Of a stretch of DNA of 64,000 nucleotides, positions 17,592-25,926 are shown piece by piece. The DNA is from Pseudomonas sp. Q1-7 (GTDB taxonomy: Bacteria > Pseudomonadota > Gammaproteobacteria > Pseudomonadales > Pseudomonadaceae). A model generated the notes under the pieces. It saw only the letters and a list, made by a program, of their open reading frames with translations, was not told where the DNA came from and searched no databases. The translations under genes and the position numbers were made by a program. Position 1 is the first letter of the stretch; every line of letters begins with the position of its first letter. The DNA is taken from contig NZ_CP116304.1 in NCBI RefSeq assembly GCF_028010285.1, positions 1,070,501 to 1,134,500 of the forward strand, in the 5' to 3' direction.

Positions 17592-18812
17592 ATGCGTGCG
17601 TTATTCCTCGCGGCACTGCTGCTGCCCCTGGCCGCCCAGGCGGCTGAACAGCCGGCGGACAAGGCGCTGATCGAGCGCGGCAAGTACCTGGCCCGCGCCG
17701 CCGACTGCGTGGCCTGCCACAGCATCGAAGGCGGCGCCGAGTACGCCGGCGGCCTGCCGCTGGTGTCGCCCTTTGGCACCATCTACGGCACCAACATCAC
17801 GCCGGACAAGGAATATGGCATCGGCCACTACAGCGCCGAGGACTTCTACCTGGCGGTGACCCAGGGCGAGCGCAAGGACGGCGGCAAGCTCTATCCGGCC
17901 ATGCCCTACACCTCCTACCACCTGCTCAAGCGTGAAGACTCCGACGCCCTCTACGCCTACCTGATGAGCCTGGACCCCATTGCCAAGCCGAGCCCGAAGA
18001 CCGACCTGGCCTTCCCCTTCAACCTGCGCTTCGGCATGACCTTCTGGAACCTGCTCTACAAGAACCGCGTGCAACTGGAACCGGCCGAGGGCAAGGGCGA
18101 GGAATGGCAGCGCGGCCAGTACCTGGTGGAAGTGCTCGGCCACTGCGGCGAATGCCACACCCCGCGCAACGCCCTGGGCGCCCTGCAGCAGGACCTGCGC
18201 ATGAGCGGCGGGGTGATCCTCGGCTACGAGGCCCCCAGCCTGCTGGCCAGGGATCTCGCCGAGCGCGGCTGGACCACCGACGACCTGGCCACCTTCCTCA
18301 AGCACGGCGTCAGCGCGCAGGGCACGGTGTTCAACGAGATGTACCCGGTCTTGCACCACAGCACCCAGTACCTGCCCCAGGACGACCATCGCGCCATGGC
18401 CACCTACCTGCTCGGCGAGCAGCCGCCTGCGCCGCGCAGCATCGCCGCCGTGCCCGCGGGCGAGCTGGGCGAGAGCGCCGCCCGTGGGCGCCAGGACTAC
18501 CTCAATGTCTGCGCCGGTTGCCACGGCGTGGAAGGCGAGGGCGTGCCCCATGTGGCCGTTGCCATGAATGGCAACACAACCCTGCGCCTGGCGGATTCGC
18601 GTAACCTGCTGCGGGTGATCGACGACGGCATCCGCGAACAGCAGTTCACCGGCTTCGAACGGATGCAGCCGATGCCCGGCTTCAGGGATAAACTCGACGA
18701 CGGCCAGATGCGCGACCTGCTCAACTACCTGCGCCAGACCTGGGGTGGCCTCGAGGCTGAGGTGAGCCCGGAGCGGGTGGCGGAACTGCGCAGCGAGGCC
18801 CCGTCCCACTGA
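17592..18812 (+). CDS. Tri-haem c-type cytochrome (electron acceptor of the hydroxylase)
   Basis: 406 aa with a Sec signal peptide (MRALFLAALLLPLAAQAAE) and three haem sites: CVACH (about residue 38), CGECH (about 187) and CAGCH (about 307). This three-domain layout is the one used by membrane-attached alcohol, aldehyde and gluconate dehydrogenases, where it hands electrons to ubiquinone. It starts 2 bp after the 2Fe-2S gene. A longer frame upstream is only the antiphase of that gene. Confidence 0.94.
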   Translation: MRALFLAALLLPLAAQAAEQPADKALIERGKYLARAADCVACHSIEGGAEYAGGLPLVSPFGTIYGTNITPDKEYGIGHYSAEDFYLAVTQGERKDGGKLYPAMPYTSYHLLKREDSDALYAYLMSLDPIAKPSPKTDLAFPFNLRFGMTFWNLLYKNRVQLEPAEGKGEEWQRGQYLVEVLGHCGECHTPRNALGALQQDLRMSGGVILGYEAPSLLARDLAERGWTTDDLATFLKHGVSAQGTVFNEMYPVLHHSTQYLPQDDHRAMATYLLGEQPPAPRSIAAVPAGELGESAARGRQDYLNVCAGCHGVEGEGVPHVAVAMNGNTTLRLADSRNLLRVIDDGIREQQFTGFERMQPMPGFRDKLDDGQMRDLLNYLRQTWGGLEAEVSPERVAELRSEAPSH

Positions 18813-18829
18813 TCGAGGGTATTTCCTCC

Positions 18830-19801
18830 ATGCAACACCTTGACTTGCTGGTGGTGCGCAAGGCCCTGGAATGGTCCACGACCGGCCAACCCGTGTGGCT
18901 GTGTACCGTGCTTGCCACCTATGGCTCGGCGCCCCGCGCGCCGGGCTCGCTGCTGGCGGCCACGACCGACGGCCACTGGATCGGCTCGCTGTCCGGCGGG
19001 TGCGTGGAGGACGACTTTCTCGAACGCCTGGCGGCAGGCGCCTTCCCCGAGCCGGTGCAGCAGGTGCGCTATGGCGACGGCAGCGATACCCACTCGTCGA
19101 TCCGCCTGCCCTGCGGCGGCATCCTCGACGTGCTGGTGGAGAACTTGCCTGCAGATTGCGACGTGCAGGCCCACCTGCGCGAACTGGAAAGCGCCCTGGC
19201 CGGGCAGCGCCGGCTGATCCGCGAAGTCTCCCTGCCCGATGGCGCGCGCCGCTTGCTGCCGGACCACGAACACGGCCCACGGGTGGAACGTGAAGGCGAC
19301 CTGCTGCGGCTGCGCGTCGGCGCCGCCCAGCGCCTGCTGCTGGCGGGCTATTCCAGCGTCGCCCAGGTGTGCGCCGAGTTCGGCCAGAGCCTCGGCTTCG
19401 AGGTGGTGCTCTGCGACCCCCGCGACGAGGCGCTGCAAGGCGTCGAGCTGCCGGGAGTGGAAATCCGCCGCGAGCTGCCCTCGGAGTACATCCGCCTCGG
19501 CGGCTGCCACGCCGATACCGCCGTGGTCGCCCTGACCCACGACCCGAAGATCGACGACCTGGCGATGATCGAGGCGGTGCGCACCGAGGCCTTCTACATC
19601 GGTGTGATGGGCTCCATGGCCACCAGCGCCAAACGCATGGAACGCCTGCGCCGGGTGGGCGGCCTGGACGAGGCGGAGCTCGCCCGGATCATCGCCCCCA
19701 TCGGCCTCAATCTCGGCAGCAAGACACCTTCCGAAATCGCCCTGGCGGTACTGGCGGACATCCTGCGGGTGCGCAATGGCATCGCTCGGGAGCGCCTCTA
19801 G
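18830..19801 (+). CDS. XdhC/CoxI-family molybdenum cofactor maturation protein
   Basis: 323 aa. N-terminal XdhC/CoxI domain with GSAPRAPGSLLAA and SLSGGCVEDDFLER, C-terminal Rossmann-like domain with GVMGSMATSAKRMERL. XdhC proteins bind Mo cofactor and insert the sulfurated form into xanthine dehydrogenase-type enzymes. Placement 17 bp after the cytochrome gene fits a dedicated chaperone for this hydroxylase. Confidence 0.94.
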   Translation: MQHLDLLVVRKALEWSTTGQPVWLCTVLATYGSAPRAPGSLLAATTDGHWIGSLSGGCVEDDFLERLAAGAFPEPVQQVRYGDGSDTHSSIRLPCGGILDVLVENLPADCDVQAHLRELESALAGQRRLIREVSLPDGARRLLPDHEHGPRVEREGDLLRLRVGAAQRLLLAGYSSVAQVCAEFGQSLGFEVVLCDPRDEALQGVELPGVEIRRELPSEYIRLGGCHADTAVVALTHDPKIDDLAMIEAVRTEAFYIGVMGSMATSAKRMERLRRVGGLDEAELARIIAPIGLNLGSKTPSEIALAVLADILRVRNGIARERL

Positions 19802-19821
19802 CGCCGATCGCCTGGTTAATC

Positions 19822-19919
19822 GTGGGAGCGAATTCATTCGCGAAAGGGCTGCGCAGCAGCCCCAGCCCGGTGGGATTGGCAGGCCTGCAGCCTGCTTCGC
19901 GAATGAATTCGCACCTACA
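19822..19919. repeat. REPIN-like element (GTGGGAGCGAATTCATTCGCGAA family)
   Basis: About 98 bp with inverted ends GTGGGAGCGAATTCATTCGC and GCGAATGAATTCGCACCTAC. Inserted between xdhC and the nucleotidyltransferase gene. Confidence 0.88.
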
Positions 19920-19952
19920 GGGTTGGTTTCCCTCCACCACTGGAGTTGATTG

Positions 19953-20522
19953 ATGCCCAACGTCCCCGCTCTGATCCTCGCCGCCGGCTTCGGCTCTCGC
20001 TTCGGCAGCGACAAGCGCCGCGCCACCCTGGCCGATGGCCGCACCCTGCTGGCGGCGAGCCTGGAGCGGGCGCAGCGGGTGTTCGACGAGGTGCACCTGA
20101 TCCTGCGCCCGGAGGACGACCCGCAATCGCTGGGCCTGCCTGACGGCTGCAGCATCATCCGTTGCGCCGACGCGGGGCAGGGCATGGGCCATAGCCTGGC
20201 GGCCGGTGTCCGTGCCCTGGCGGACAGCCCGGCCGAGGCCATTGCCGTGCTGCTGGGCGACATGCCCTGGATTGCCGAATCCAGCTTGCACGCGCTGGTC
20301 GCCAAGTCCGCGGCCGGACGTATCGTGTTCCCGGTCCATCACGACGAACGCGGCCATCCGGTGCTGTTCGGGCGCGACTTCTGGCCGGAGCTGCAACGGC
20401 TCACCGGAGACGAAGGCGCCCGGAGGGTGTTGCGCGCTCACGCCTCGGCCTGGGTGGCGGTCGGCGTCGATGATCCGGGTGTTCTGCGCGACGTGGACAG
20501 CCCCGAGGTCCTGGCGCCGTAG
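19953..20522 (+). CDS. MobA-like nucleotidyltransferase (MocA-type CTP:molybdopterin cytidylyltransferase)
   Basis: 189 aa. NTP-transferase N-terminus LILAAGFGSRFGSDKR and LLGDMPWI, as in MobA/MocA. Xanthine oxidase-family enzymes in many bacteria need molybdopterin cytosine dinucleotide made by MocA, so its position after xdhC supports a role in maturing the upstream hydroxylase. ATG at 19953 follows TGGAG; a TTG directly before it is less likely. Confidence 0.88.
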   Translation: MPNVPALILAAGFGSRFGSDKRRATLADGRTLLAASLERAQRVFDEVHLILRPEDDPQSLGLPDGCSIIRCADAGQGMGHSLAAGVRALADSPAEAIAVLLGDMPWIAESSLHALVAKSAAGRIVFPVHHDERGHPVLFGRDFWPELQRLTGDEGARRVLRAHASAWVAVGVDDPGVLRDVDSPEVLAP

Positions 20523-20533
20523 GTCGTTGTCCT

Positions 20534-20605
20534 GTGGGAGCGAATTCATTCGCGAAAGGAAGCAGGCAGGTCTTCGACCTGTATCGCGATTGAAATCGCT
20601 CCCAC
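20534..20605. repeat. REPIN-like element (short form)
   Basis: GTGGGAGCGAATTCATTCGCGAA ... GCGATTGAAATCGCTCCCAC; one of the GTGGGAGCGA family, here about 72 bp. Confidence 0.85.
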
Positions 20606-20715
20606 GCCATCTCTATGCTCAGGACGTCTGCGGCGCACGGCCGCGCGGCAACCTGTCGCGCGGCAACCGACCACAGATTCCAAAATGCCCTGAACGGCTA
20701 CTCTCTAGGCATTGC

Positions 20716-20729
20716 TTGATCCGCGTCAA
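20716..20729 (+). promoter_or_regulatory. Anr/Fnr-type box upstream of cioA
   Basis: TTGATCCGCGTCAA matches TTGAT-N4-ATCAA at 9 of 10 specified bases. It lies about 146 bp before the cioA start. In P. aeruginosa Anr represses cioAB at low oxygen, so the site makes sense here. Confidence 0.6.
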
Positions 20730-20874
20730 AACACAAGGCGCGGATTCGTGAAGGCCGACCTGGCCTGCATCCAGCCGCAGCACTTCCCACAAGAACAATC
20801 CGTCCCGCCCGGCTCCAGGTCCGATGGAGCTACGCTGGACCCGTGCCCGTATCAACCTGATTAGAGGATTCGCC

Positions 20875-22317
20875 ATGTTCGGATTGGAGGCTCTCGATCT
20901 CGCCCGAATGCAGTTCGCCTTCACCGTGTCCTTCCACATCATCTTCCCGGCCATCACCATCGGCCTGGCGAGCTATCTCGCCGTGCTGGAAGGCCTGTGG
21001 CTGAGGACGCGGCAGGAGGTCTACCGCGACCTCTATCACTTCTGGTCGAAGATTTTCGCCGTGAACTTCGGCATGGGTGTGGTTTCCGGCCTGGTCATGG
21101 CCTACCAGTTCGGTACCAACTGGAGCGCCTTCTCCGACTTCGCCGGCGCGGTCACCGGGCCTTTGCTGACTTACGAAGTGCTCACCGCCTTCTTCCTGGA
21201 GGCCGGCTTCCTCGGCGTCATGCTGTTCGGCTGGAACCGCGTGGGGCCGGGACTGCACTTCTTCTCCACGGTGATGGTGGCCATCGGCACCCTGATCTCC
21301 ACCTTCTGGATTCTCGCCTCCAACAGCTGGATGCAGACACCCCAGGGCCACGAGCTCATCGATGGCCGCGTGGTGCCGGTGGACTGGCTGGCGGTGATCT
21401 TCAACCCGTCCTTCCCCTACCGCCTGCTGCACATGGCCACCGCCGCCTTCCTCGCCACCGCCTTTTTCGTCGGCGCGTCGGCGGCCTGGCACCTGCTGCG
21501 CGGGCGCGACAATCCGGCGATCCGCAAGATGCTCTCCATGGCCATGTGGATGGCGCTGATCGTGGCGCCGGTACAGGCGTTCATCGGCGACCTGCACGGC
21601 CTCAACACCCTCAAGCACCAGCCGGTGAAGATTGCCGCGATGGAAGGCCACTGGGACAACAGCAGCGGCGAGGCGACCCCGCTGATCCTCTTCGGCTGGC
21701 CGGACATGGAACGCGAGGAAACCCGCTTCAAGGTGGAAGTGCCCTACCTCGGCAGCCTCATCCTGACCCACAGCCTGGACAAGCAGGTGCCGGCGCTGAA
21801 GGACTTCCCCAAGGAAGACCGGCCCAACTCCACCGTGGTGTTCTGGTCGTTCCGCATCATGGTCGCCCTGGGGCTGCTGATGATCCTGGCCGGTGTCTGG
21901 AGCCTGTGGCTGCGCTGGCGCGGCGGCCTGTTCCGTGCGCGGCCGTTCCTCTACCTCTGCCTGTGGATGGGGCCCTCCGGGCTGATCGCCATCCTCGCCG
22001 GCTGGTTCACCACCGAGATGGGCCGCCAGCCCTGGGTGGTCTACGGGCTGATGCGCACCAGCGAGGCCGTGTCCAACCACAGCGTGACGCAGATGAGCCT
22101 GACCCTGGTGAGTTTCGTGGTGGTGTACTTCCTGCTCTTCGGCGCCGGCCTGGGCTACATGATGCGCCTGGTGCGCCAGGGCCCGCGCACGGACGAAGGC
22201 AAGGAGCAGGGTATCGGCGGCCCCGGCCAGCACCGCACGCCCGCCCGCCCGCTCTCGGCGGCCACCGACGAGGGCCTGGACGATGACGACAACGCTGTAA
22301 CCGAGCCGAGGAGCTGA
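20875..22317 (+). CDS. cioA: Cyanide-insensitive bd-type ubiquinol oxidase subunit I
   Basis: 480 aa, nine membrane helices. CydA hallmarks: LARMQFAFTVSFHIIFPA (His ligand region), GRQPWVVYG, and a short Q-loop, which is the form called CIO rather than the long-loop E. coli bd-I. With CioB it oxidises ubiquinol and reduces oxygen without haem-copper, so it resists cyanide. ATG at 20875 follows AGAGGA; the frame's upstream ATG at 20824 would add an unlikely hydrophilic N-terminus. Confidence 0.95.
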   Translation: MFGLEALDLARMQFAFTVSFHIIFPAITIGLASYLAVLEGLWLRTRQEVYRDLYHFWSKIFAVNFGMGVVSGLVMAYQFGTNWSAFSDFAGAVTGPLLTYEVLTAFFLEAGFLGVMLFGWNRVGPGLHFFSTVMVAIGTLISTFWILASNSWMQTPQGHELIDGRVVPVDWLAVIFNPSFPYRLLHMATAAFLATAFFVGASAAWHLLRGRDNPAIRKMLSMAMWMALIVAPVQAFIGDLHGLNTLKHQPVKIAAMEGHWDNSSGEATPLILFGWPDMEREETRFKVEVPYLGSLILTHSLDKQVPALKDFPKEDRPNSTVVFWSFRIMVALGLLMILAGVWSLWLRWRGGLFRARPFLYLCLWMGPSGLIAILAGWFTTEMGRQPWVVYGLMRTSEAVSNHSVTQMSLTLVSFVVVYFLLFGAGLGYMMRLVRQGPRTDEGKEQGIGGPGQHRTPARPLSAATDEGLDDDDNAVTEPRS

Positions 22318-22319
22318 AC

Positions 22320-23327
22320 ATGGGCGTCGACCTTTCACTGATCTGGGCGATCATCATCATCTTCGGCGTGATGATGTACGTGGTGATGGACGGTTTCGAC
22401 CTCGGAATCGGCATCCTCTTCCCCTTCGTCAAGGATGACGGCGAGCGCGACGTGATGATGAACACCGTGGCGCCGGTGTGGGACGGCAACGAGACCTGGC
22501 TGATCCTCGGCGGCGCGGGCCTGTTCGGCGCCTTCCCGCTGGCCTACTCGGTGGTGCTCTCGGCGCTCTACCTGCCGCTGATCCTGATGCTGCTGGGCCT
22601 GATCTTCCGTGGCGTGGCCTTCGAGTTCCGCTTCAAGGCCAAGCCGGCCAAGCGTCACCTGTGGGACAAGGCCTTCATCGGTGGCTCCATCGCCGCGACC
22701 TTCTTCCAGGGCGTGGCCCTGGGCGCTTTCATCGAGGGGATTCCGGTGGTGGACCGCGCCTACGCCGGCGGCTCCCTGGACTGGCTGGCGCCCTTCCCGC
22801 TGTTCTGCGGCCTGGGCCTGATCGCCGCCTATGCGCTGCTGGGCTGCACCTGGCTGATCATGAAGACCGAGGGCCGCCTGCAACAGCAGATGCACGACCT
22901 GGCGCGGCCGCTGGTGCTGGTGCTGCTGGGCATCACCGGCATCGTCAGCATCTGGACCCCGCTGGCCCATGCCGACATCGCCGCGCGCTGGTTCAGCCTG
23001 CCCAACCTGTTCTGGTTCATGCCGGTGCCGATCCTGGTGCTGGTGTGCACCTGGGCGCTGCTGCGCGCGGTGGCCAACAACGCCCACCATGCGCCCTTCG
23101 TGTTGACCCTGGTGTTGATTTTCCTCGGCTACAGCGGCCTCGGGATCAGCCTCTGGCCGAACGTGATCCCGCCGTCCATCTCCATCTGGGACGCGGCGGC
23201 GCCGCCGCAGAGCCAGGGCTTCATGCTGGTGGGCGCGCTGTTCATCATCCCCTTCATCCTGATGTACACCGCCTGGAGCTACTACGTGTTCCGCGGCAAG
23301 GTGACCCAGGAAGACGGTTACCACTAG
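22320..23327 (+). CDS. cioB: Cyanide-insensitive bd-type ubiquinol oxidase subunit II
   Basis: 335 aa, eight membrane helices; CydB hallmarks include MMYVVMDGFDLGIGILFPF and WDGNETWLILGGAGLFGAFP. It follows cioA by 2 bp. Forms the oxidase heterodimer with CioA in the inner membrane. Confidence 0.95.
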   Translation: MGVDLSLIWAIIIIFGVMMYVVMDGFDLGIGILFPFVKDDGERDVMMNTVAPVWDGNETWLILGGAGLFGAFPLAYSVVLSALYLPLILMLLGLIFRGVAFEFRFKAKPAKRHLWDKAFIGGSIAATFFQGVALGAFIEGIPVVDRAYAGGSLDWLAPFPLFCGLGLIAAYALLGCTWLIMKTEGRLQQQMHDLARPLVLVLLGITGIVSIWTPLAHADIAARWFSLPNLFWFMPVPILVLVCTWALLRAVANNAHHAPFVLTLVLIFLGYSGLGISLWPNVIPPSISIWDAAAPPQSQGFMLVGALFIIPFILMYTAWSYYVFRGKVTQEDGYH

Positions 23328-23337
23328 GAGCCGGGCG

Positions 23338-23478
23338 ATGGGCGAATCCGAGAAGAAACCCCTGTGGCAGCGCCTGGGCTGGCTGGTGGGCATCTGGGCC
23401 CTCAGCGTGCTGGCCCTGGGGGCGGTGGCCTACCTGCTGCGCATGGTGATGTCGGCGGCGGGGTTGAGTACGCACTGA
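23338..23478 (+). CDS. DUF2474-type small membrane subunit of the cio operon
   Basis: 46 aa: a basic N-terminus (MGESEKKPLWQRLGW) and a single membrane segment (about residues 13-38). It starts 10 bp after cioB behind AGGAG. DUF2474 peptides regularly follow cioAB and are analogous in place to CydX, the small subunit that stabilises E. coli bd oxidase; the functional analogy is inferred. Confidence 0.8.
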   Translation: MGESEKKPLWQRLGWLVGIWALSVLALGAVAYLLRMVMSAAGLSTH

Positions 23479-23484
23479 GCTTTT

Positions 23485-23522
23485 CTCCCCACTCCCTTCG
23501 GGAGAGGGGCCGGGGGAGAGGG
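23485..23522 (+). repeat. Hairpin repeat of the CCCTCTCCC/GGGAGAGGG family
   Basis: Diverged copy (arms CTCCC / GGGAG around TTC, then GGGGGAGAGGG), placed just after the cio operon; could double as a terminator. Confidence 0.7.
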
Positions 23523-23565
23523 CTGCCGTGCCTCGCTCGAGTTTCGGGGGCAACTGCGTTGCCCT

Positions 23566-23590
23566 TCGCGAATGAATTCGCTCCTACAGG
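23566..23590. repeat. REP half-element GCGAATGAATTCGCTCCTAC
   Basis: Single arm of the GTGGGAGCGA family, between the cio operon and rsmC. Confidence 0.7.
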
Positions 23591-23609
23591 GCGGCGCGAG
23601 ACGGTGGTG

Positions 23610-24734
23610 TCATTTGCTCGCCTTGAGCACCACGAACTTCGGCGTTGCCGCCACCTGTTCCACGCCCCGGAACAGGCGCTTGAGCTTGGCGTGGTAGCCC
23701 AGGTGGCGGTTGCCCACTATCCACAGCTCGCCGCCTTTCACCAGCGCATTGCGCGCCTGCACGAACATGCGCCAGGCGAGGAAGTCGCCCACCACCTGCT
23801 GCTGGTGGAAGGGCGGGTTGCACAGCACCAGGTCCAGTGAGTCCGCCGGCTGTTCGGCCAGGCCGTCGCCGGCACGGATATCCACCGGGCGGTCGCCAAG
23901 GGCGGCGCGCCAGTTTTCCCGTGCCGACTGCACCGCCATGTAGGACTCGTCCACCAGGGTCAACTGCGCCTGCGGATTGGCCAGCGCGTAGGCGATGCCC
24001 AGCACGCCATTGCCGCAGCCCAGGTCCGCCGCGCGAACGTCCGCCAGGCTGCGCGGCAGGTGGGGAAGAAAGGCGCGGGTGCCGATGTCCAGGCCTTCAC
24101 GGCAGAACACATTGGCGTGGTTGACCAGCGCCAGGCGCGGTTGGTCCAGTTGGTAGCGGGTGGGGTAGGGGGAGGCCTGGGCCGGTTTATCCACAGGTGT
24201 GGCGATCAGCAGGCGCGCCTTCTTCACCGCCAGCGACGGCTGCATCGGACCGATGTACTTGGCCAGCAGGTCGCCGGCGGCGTGGGGCAGGTGCTTGACC
24301 ATGCCGGCCGCCACCACCGTGGCGCCGGGGGCCAGTTGACCGTGCAGGCGGATCAGTTGTTCTTCCAGCAGGGCGAGGGTCTTGGGCACGCGGATCAGCA
24401 CCCGGTCGAAGGGCCCTTCGGCCGCTTCGCTGGCGGGCACGAAGCGCACGCTGGCGGCCTCGAGCCCATTGCGTGCCAGGTTGCGTATCAGGCCGAGATA
24501 TCCCAGGTGGGAATCGCCGCTGCTGGTGACTTGCGCATGGGTTGCCAGGCTGGCGGCCAGGGCGCCGAAGCTGTCGTTCAGCACCAGGATACGTGTTGCG
24601 GCCGTGACACCCTGTTCATGCGCGTGGTTGAGCAGGTACTCGTCGGCGGCGTCGAAGGCCTGCAGCGGGTCATCCTGCTGCTCGGGCTGGCGCACCAGGT
24701 CGAGCTGGGCGAAAGGCGTAGTGAATATAGGCAT
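23610..24734 (-). CDS. rsmC: 16S rRNA m2G1207 methyltransferase
   Basis: 374 aa with the duplicated methyltransferase architecture of RsmC: an inactive N-terminal half and an active C-terminal half. The latter has the SAM site DLGCGNGVLGIAYA and the N6/N2-methylase motif CNPPFH. Methylates G1207 in the 30S subunit. The ATG at 24734 gives the family N-terminus; the frame extends further upstream but lacks a start signal. Confidence 0.93.
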   Translation of the reverse strand: MPIFTTPFAQLDLVRQPEQQDDPLQAFDAADEYLLNHAHEQGVTAATRILVLNDSFGALAASLATHAQVTSSGDSHLGYLGLIRNLARNGLEAASVRFVPASEAAEGPFDRVLIRVPKTLALLEEQLIRLHGQLAPGATVVAAGMVKHLPHAAGDLLAKYIGPMQPSLAVKKARLLIATPVDKPAQASPYPTRYQLDQPRLALVNHANVFCREGLDIGTRAFLPHLPRSLADVRAADLGCGNGVLGIAYALANPQAQLTLVDESYMAVQSARENWRAALGDRPVDIRAGDGLAEQPADSLDLVLCNPPFHQQQVVGDFLAWRMFVQARNALVKGGELWIVGNRHLGYHAKLKRLFRGVEQVAATPKFVVLKASK

Positions 24735-24818
24735 AAGAACCGGCGGTGTTTCTGGCGACCGCTTTGCGAGACACTGGGGGCGGTCGTCGATCGAATCGAA
24801 AATGAGTGGGAGCGGAGT

Positions 24819-25595
24819 ATGACCGCCAGCGAAGAGAAGTTCACCCGTCAGACCCTGCTGGATGTGCAGACCCTGACGCCCAGCCTGTTCACCCTGCGCA
24901 CCACCCGCGACGCGGGCTTTCGCTTCCGCGCCGGGCAGTTCGCCCGACTGGGGGTGACCAAGGCCGATGGCAGCACCGTCTGGCGCGCCTACTCCATGGT
25001 TTCGGCCCCCCACGACGAGCATCTGGAATTCTTCTCCATCGTGGTGCCGGAGGGCGAATTCACCAGCGAGCTGTCACGCCTCGCGGTCGGCGACACCCTG
25101 ATGGTGGACAAGCAGGCCTTCGGCTTCCTCACCCTCGACCGCTTCGGCGACGGCCGCGACCTCTGGCTGCTCGCCACCGGCACCGGCCTCGCGCCTTTCC
25201 TGTCGATCCTGCAGGACCTGGAGGTCTGGCAGCGCTTCGAGCGCATCATCCTGGTCTACAGCGTGCGCCAGGCCGCCGAACTGGCCTACCAGCCGCTGAT
25301 CGAGTCGTTGAAGGCGCTCGACTACCTGGAGGGCGCGGCCGACAAGCTGCTGTACATCCCCGTGGTGACCCGCGAAGAGGTGCCGGGCGCGCTGCACGGC
25401 CGCATCACCACCCTGATCGAGAACGGCGAGCTGGAACGGGCCGCTGGCCTGGAGCTGACCCCCGAGCATTCCCGCGTGATGCTTTGCGGCAACCCGCAGA
25501 TGATCGACGACACCCGCGCGGTGCTGAAAAAGCGCGACATGCACCTCAGCCTGACCCGCCGGCCGGGGCAGGTGGCGGTGGAGAACTATTGGTAG
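24819..25595 (+). CDS. fpr: Ferredoxin--NADP+ reductase
   Basis: 258 aa, the bacterial Fpr length. FAD-binding RAYSMVSAP, NADP-binding GTGLAPFLSIL, and a C-terminus ending in VENYW, typical of subclass IA reductases of Proteobacteria. Moves electrons between NADPH and ferredoxin or flavodoxin. Pseudomonas carries two such genes; the N-terminus here suggests the second one, which lies near mscL in P. aeruginosa. ATG at 24819 follows GGAG. Divergent from rsmC. Confidence 0.93.
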   Translation: MTASEEKFTRQTLLDVQTLTPSLFTLRTTRDAGFRFRAGQFARLGVTKADGSTVWRAYSMVSAPHDEHLEFFSIVVPEGEFTSELSRLAVGDTLMVDKQAFGFLTLDRFGDGRDLWLLATGTGLAPFLSILQDLEVWQRFERIILVYSVRQAAELAYQPLIESLKALDYLEGAADKLLYIPVVTREEVPGALHGRITTLIENGELERAAGLELTPEHSRVMLCGNPQMIDDTRAVLKKRDMHLSLTRRPGQVAVENYW

Positions 25596-25610
25596 GGGGC
25601 GGTCCGCTCA

Positions 25611-25687
25611 TGCGTAGGATGGGTAGAGCGGAGCGAAACCCATGCTGTCCGATCGATGGGTTTCGCAGGCTCTACCCATCCTACGCA
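25611..25687. repeat. Inverted pair of GATGGGT/ACCCATC REPs (REPIN)
   Basis: Two facing REPs (GTAGGATGGGTAGAGC ... and ... TCTACCCATCCTACG) separated by a short spacer; same family as the array near the RAYT gene. Immediately downstream of fpr and of the CcoQ-like gene, so it sits between convergent ends. Confidence 0.88.
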
Positions 25688-25926
25688 TCCATCTCGACCC
25701 GCCGCGCACAACGTCCATCGCACCTACCCGGACAGCTGCACCCCGTGCTGCTGCGCCCGGTGGCGCGTTCCATGCGCCGGGCCACCGGCTCGTCGTCGGC
25801 GAAGGGCAGCATGGTGGCTTCGTCGATCTGCCGCTGGCTCTTGCCGCCCAGGCTGGCCTGGATGGCGAGGTAGAAGAAGGCCACCGCTCCCAGACTGAGT
25901 AGGGCGAAGGCGCTCTCGCTATCCAT
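25681..25926 (-). CDS. CcoQ-like small membrane protein with Cys-rich tail
   Basis: 81 aa. One membrane segment near the N-terminus (residues 6-19, [17 protein letters not shown]), then a soluble tail ending in [12 protein letters not shown], a C-x-C-x3-C-x3-C cluster that could bind metal. Its ATG overlaps the ccoN stop codon (8 bp), so it is translated with ccoN. P. aeruginosa has a small gene (PA4134) in the same place after ccoN4. Whether it is a true subunit is not shown. Confidence 0.7.
   Translation of the reverse strand: MDSESAFALLSLGAVAFFYLAIQASLGGKSQRQIDEATMLPFADDEPVARRMERATGRSSTGCSCPGRCDGRCARRVEMDA

Larger units (their letters stand above)
20523..20874. other. Intergenic region upstream of cioAB
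   Basis: 352 bp without a gene. It holds a REPIN-like element (20534-20605), a direct repeat of GCGCGGCAACC at about 20640-20670, and an Anr/Fnr-type box. Confidence 0.7.
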
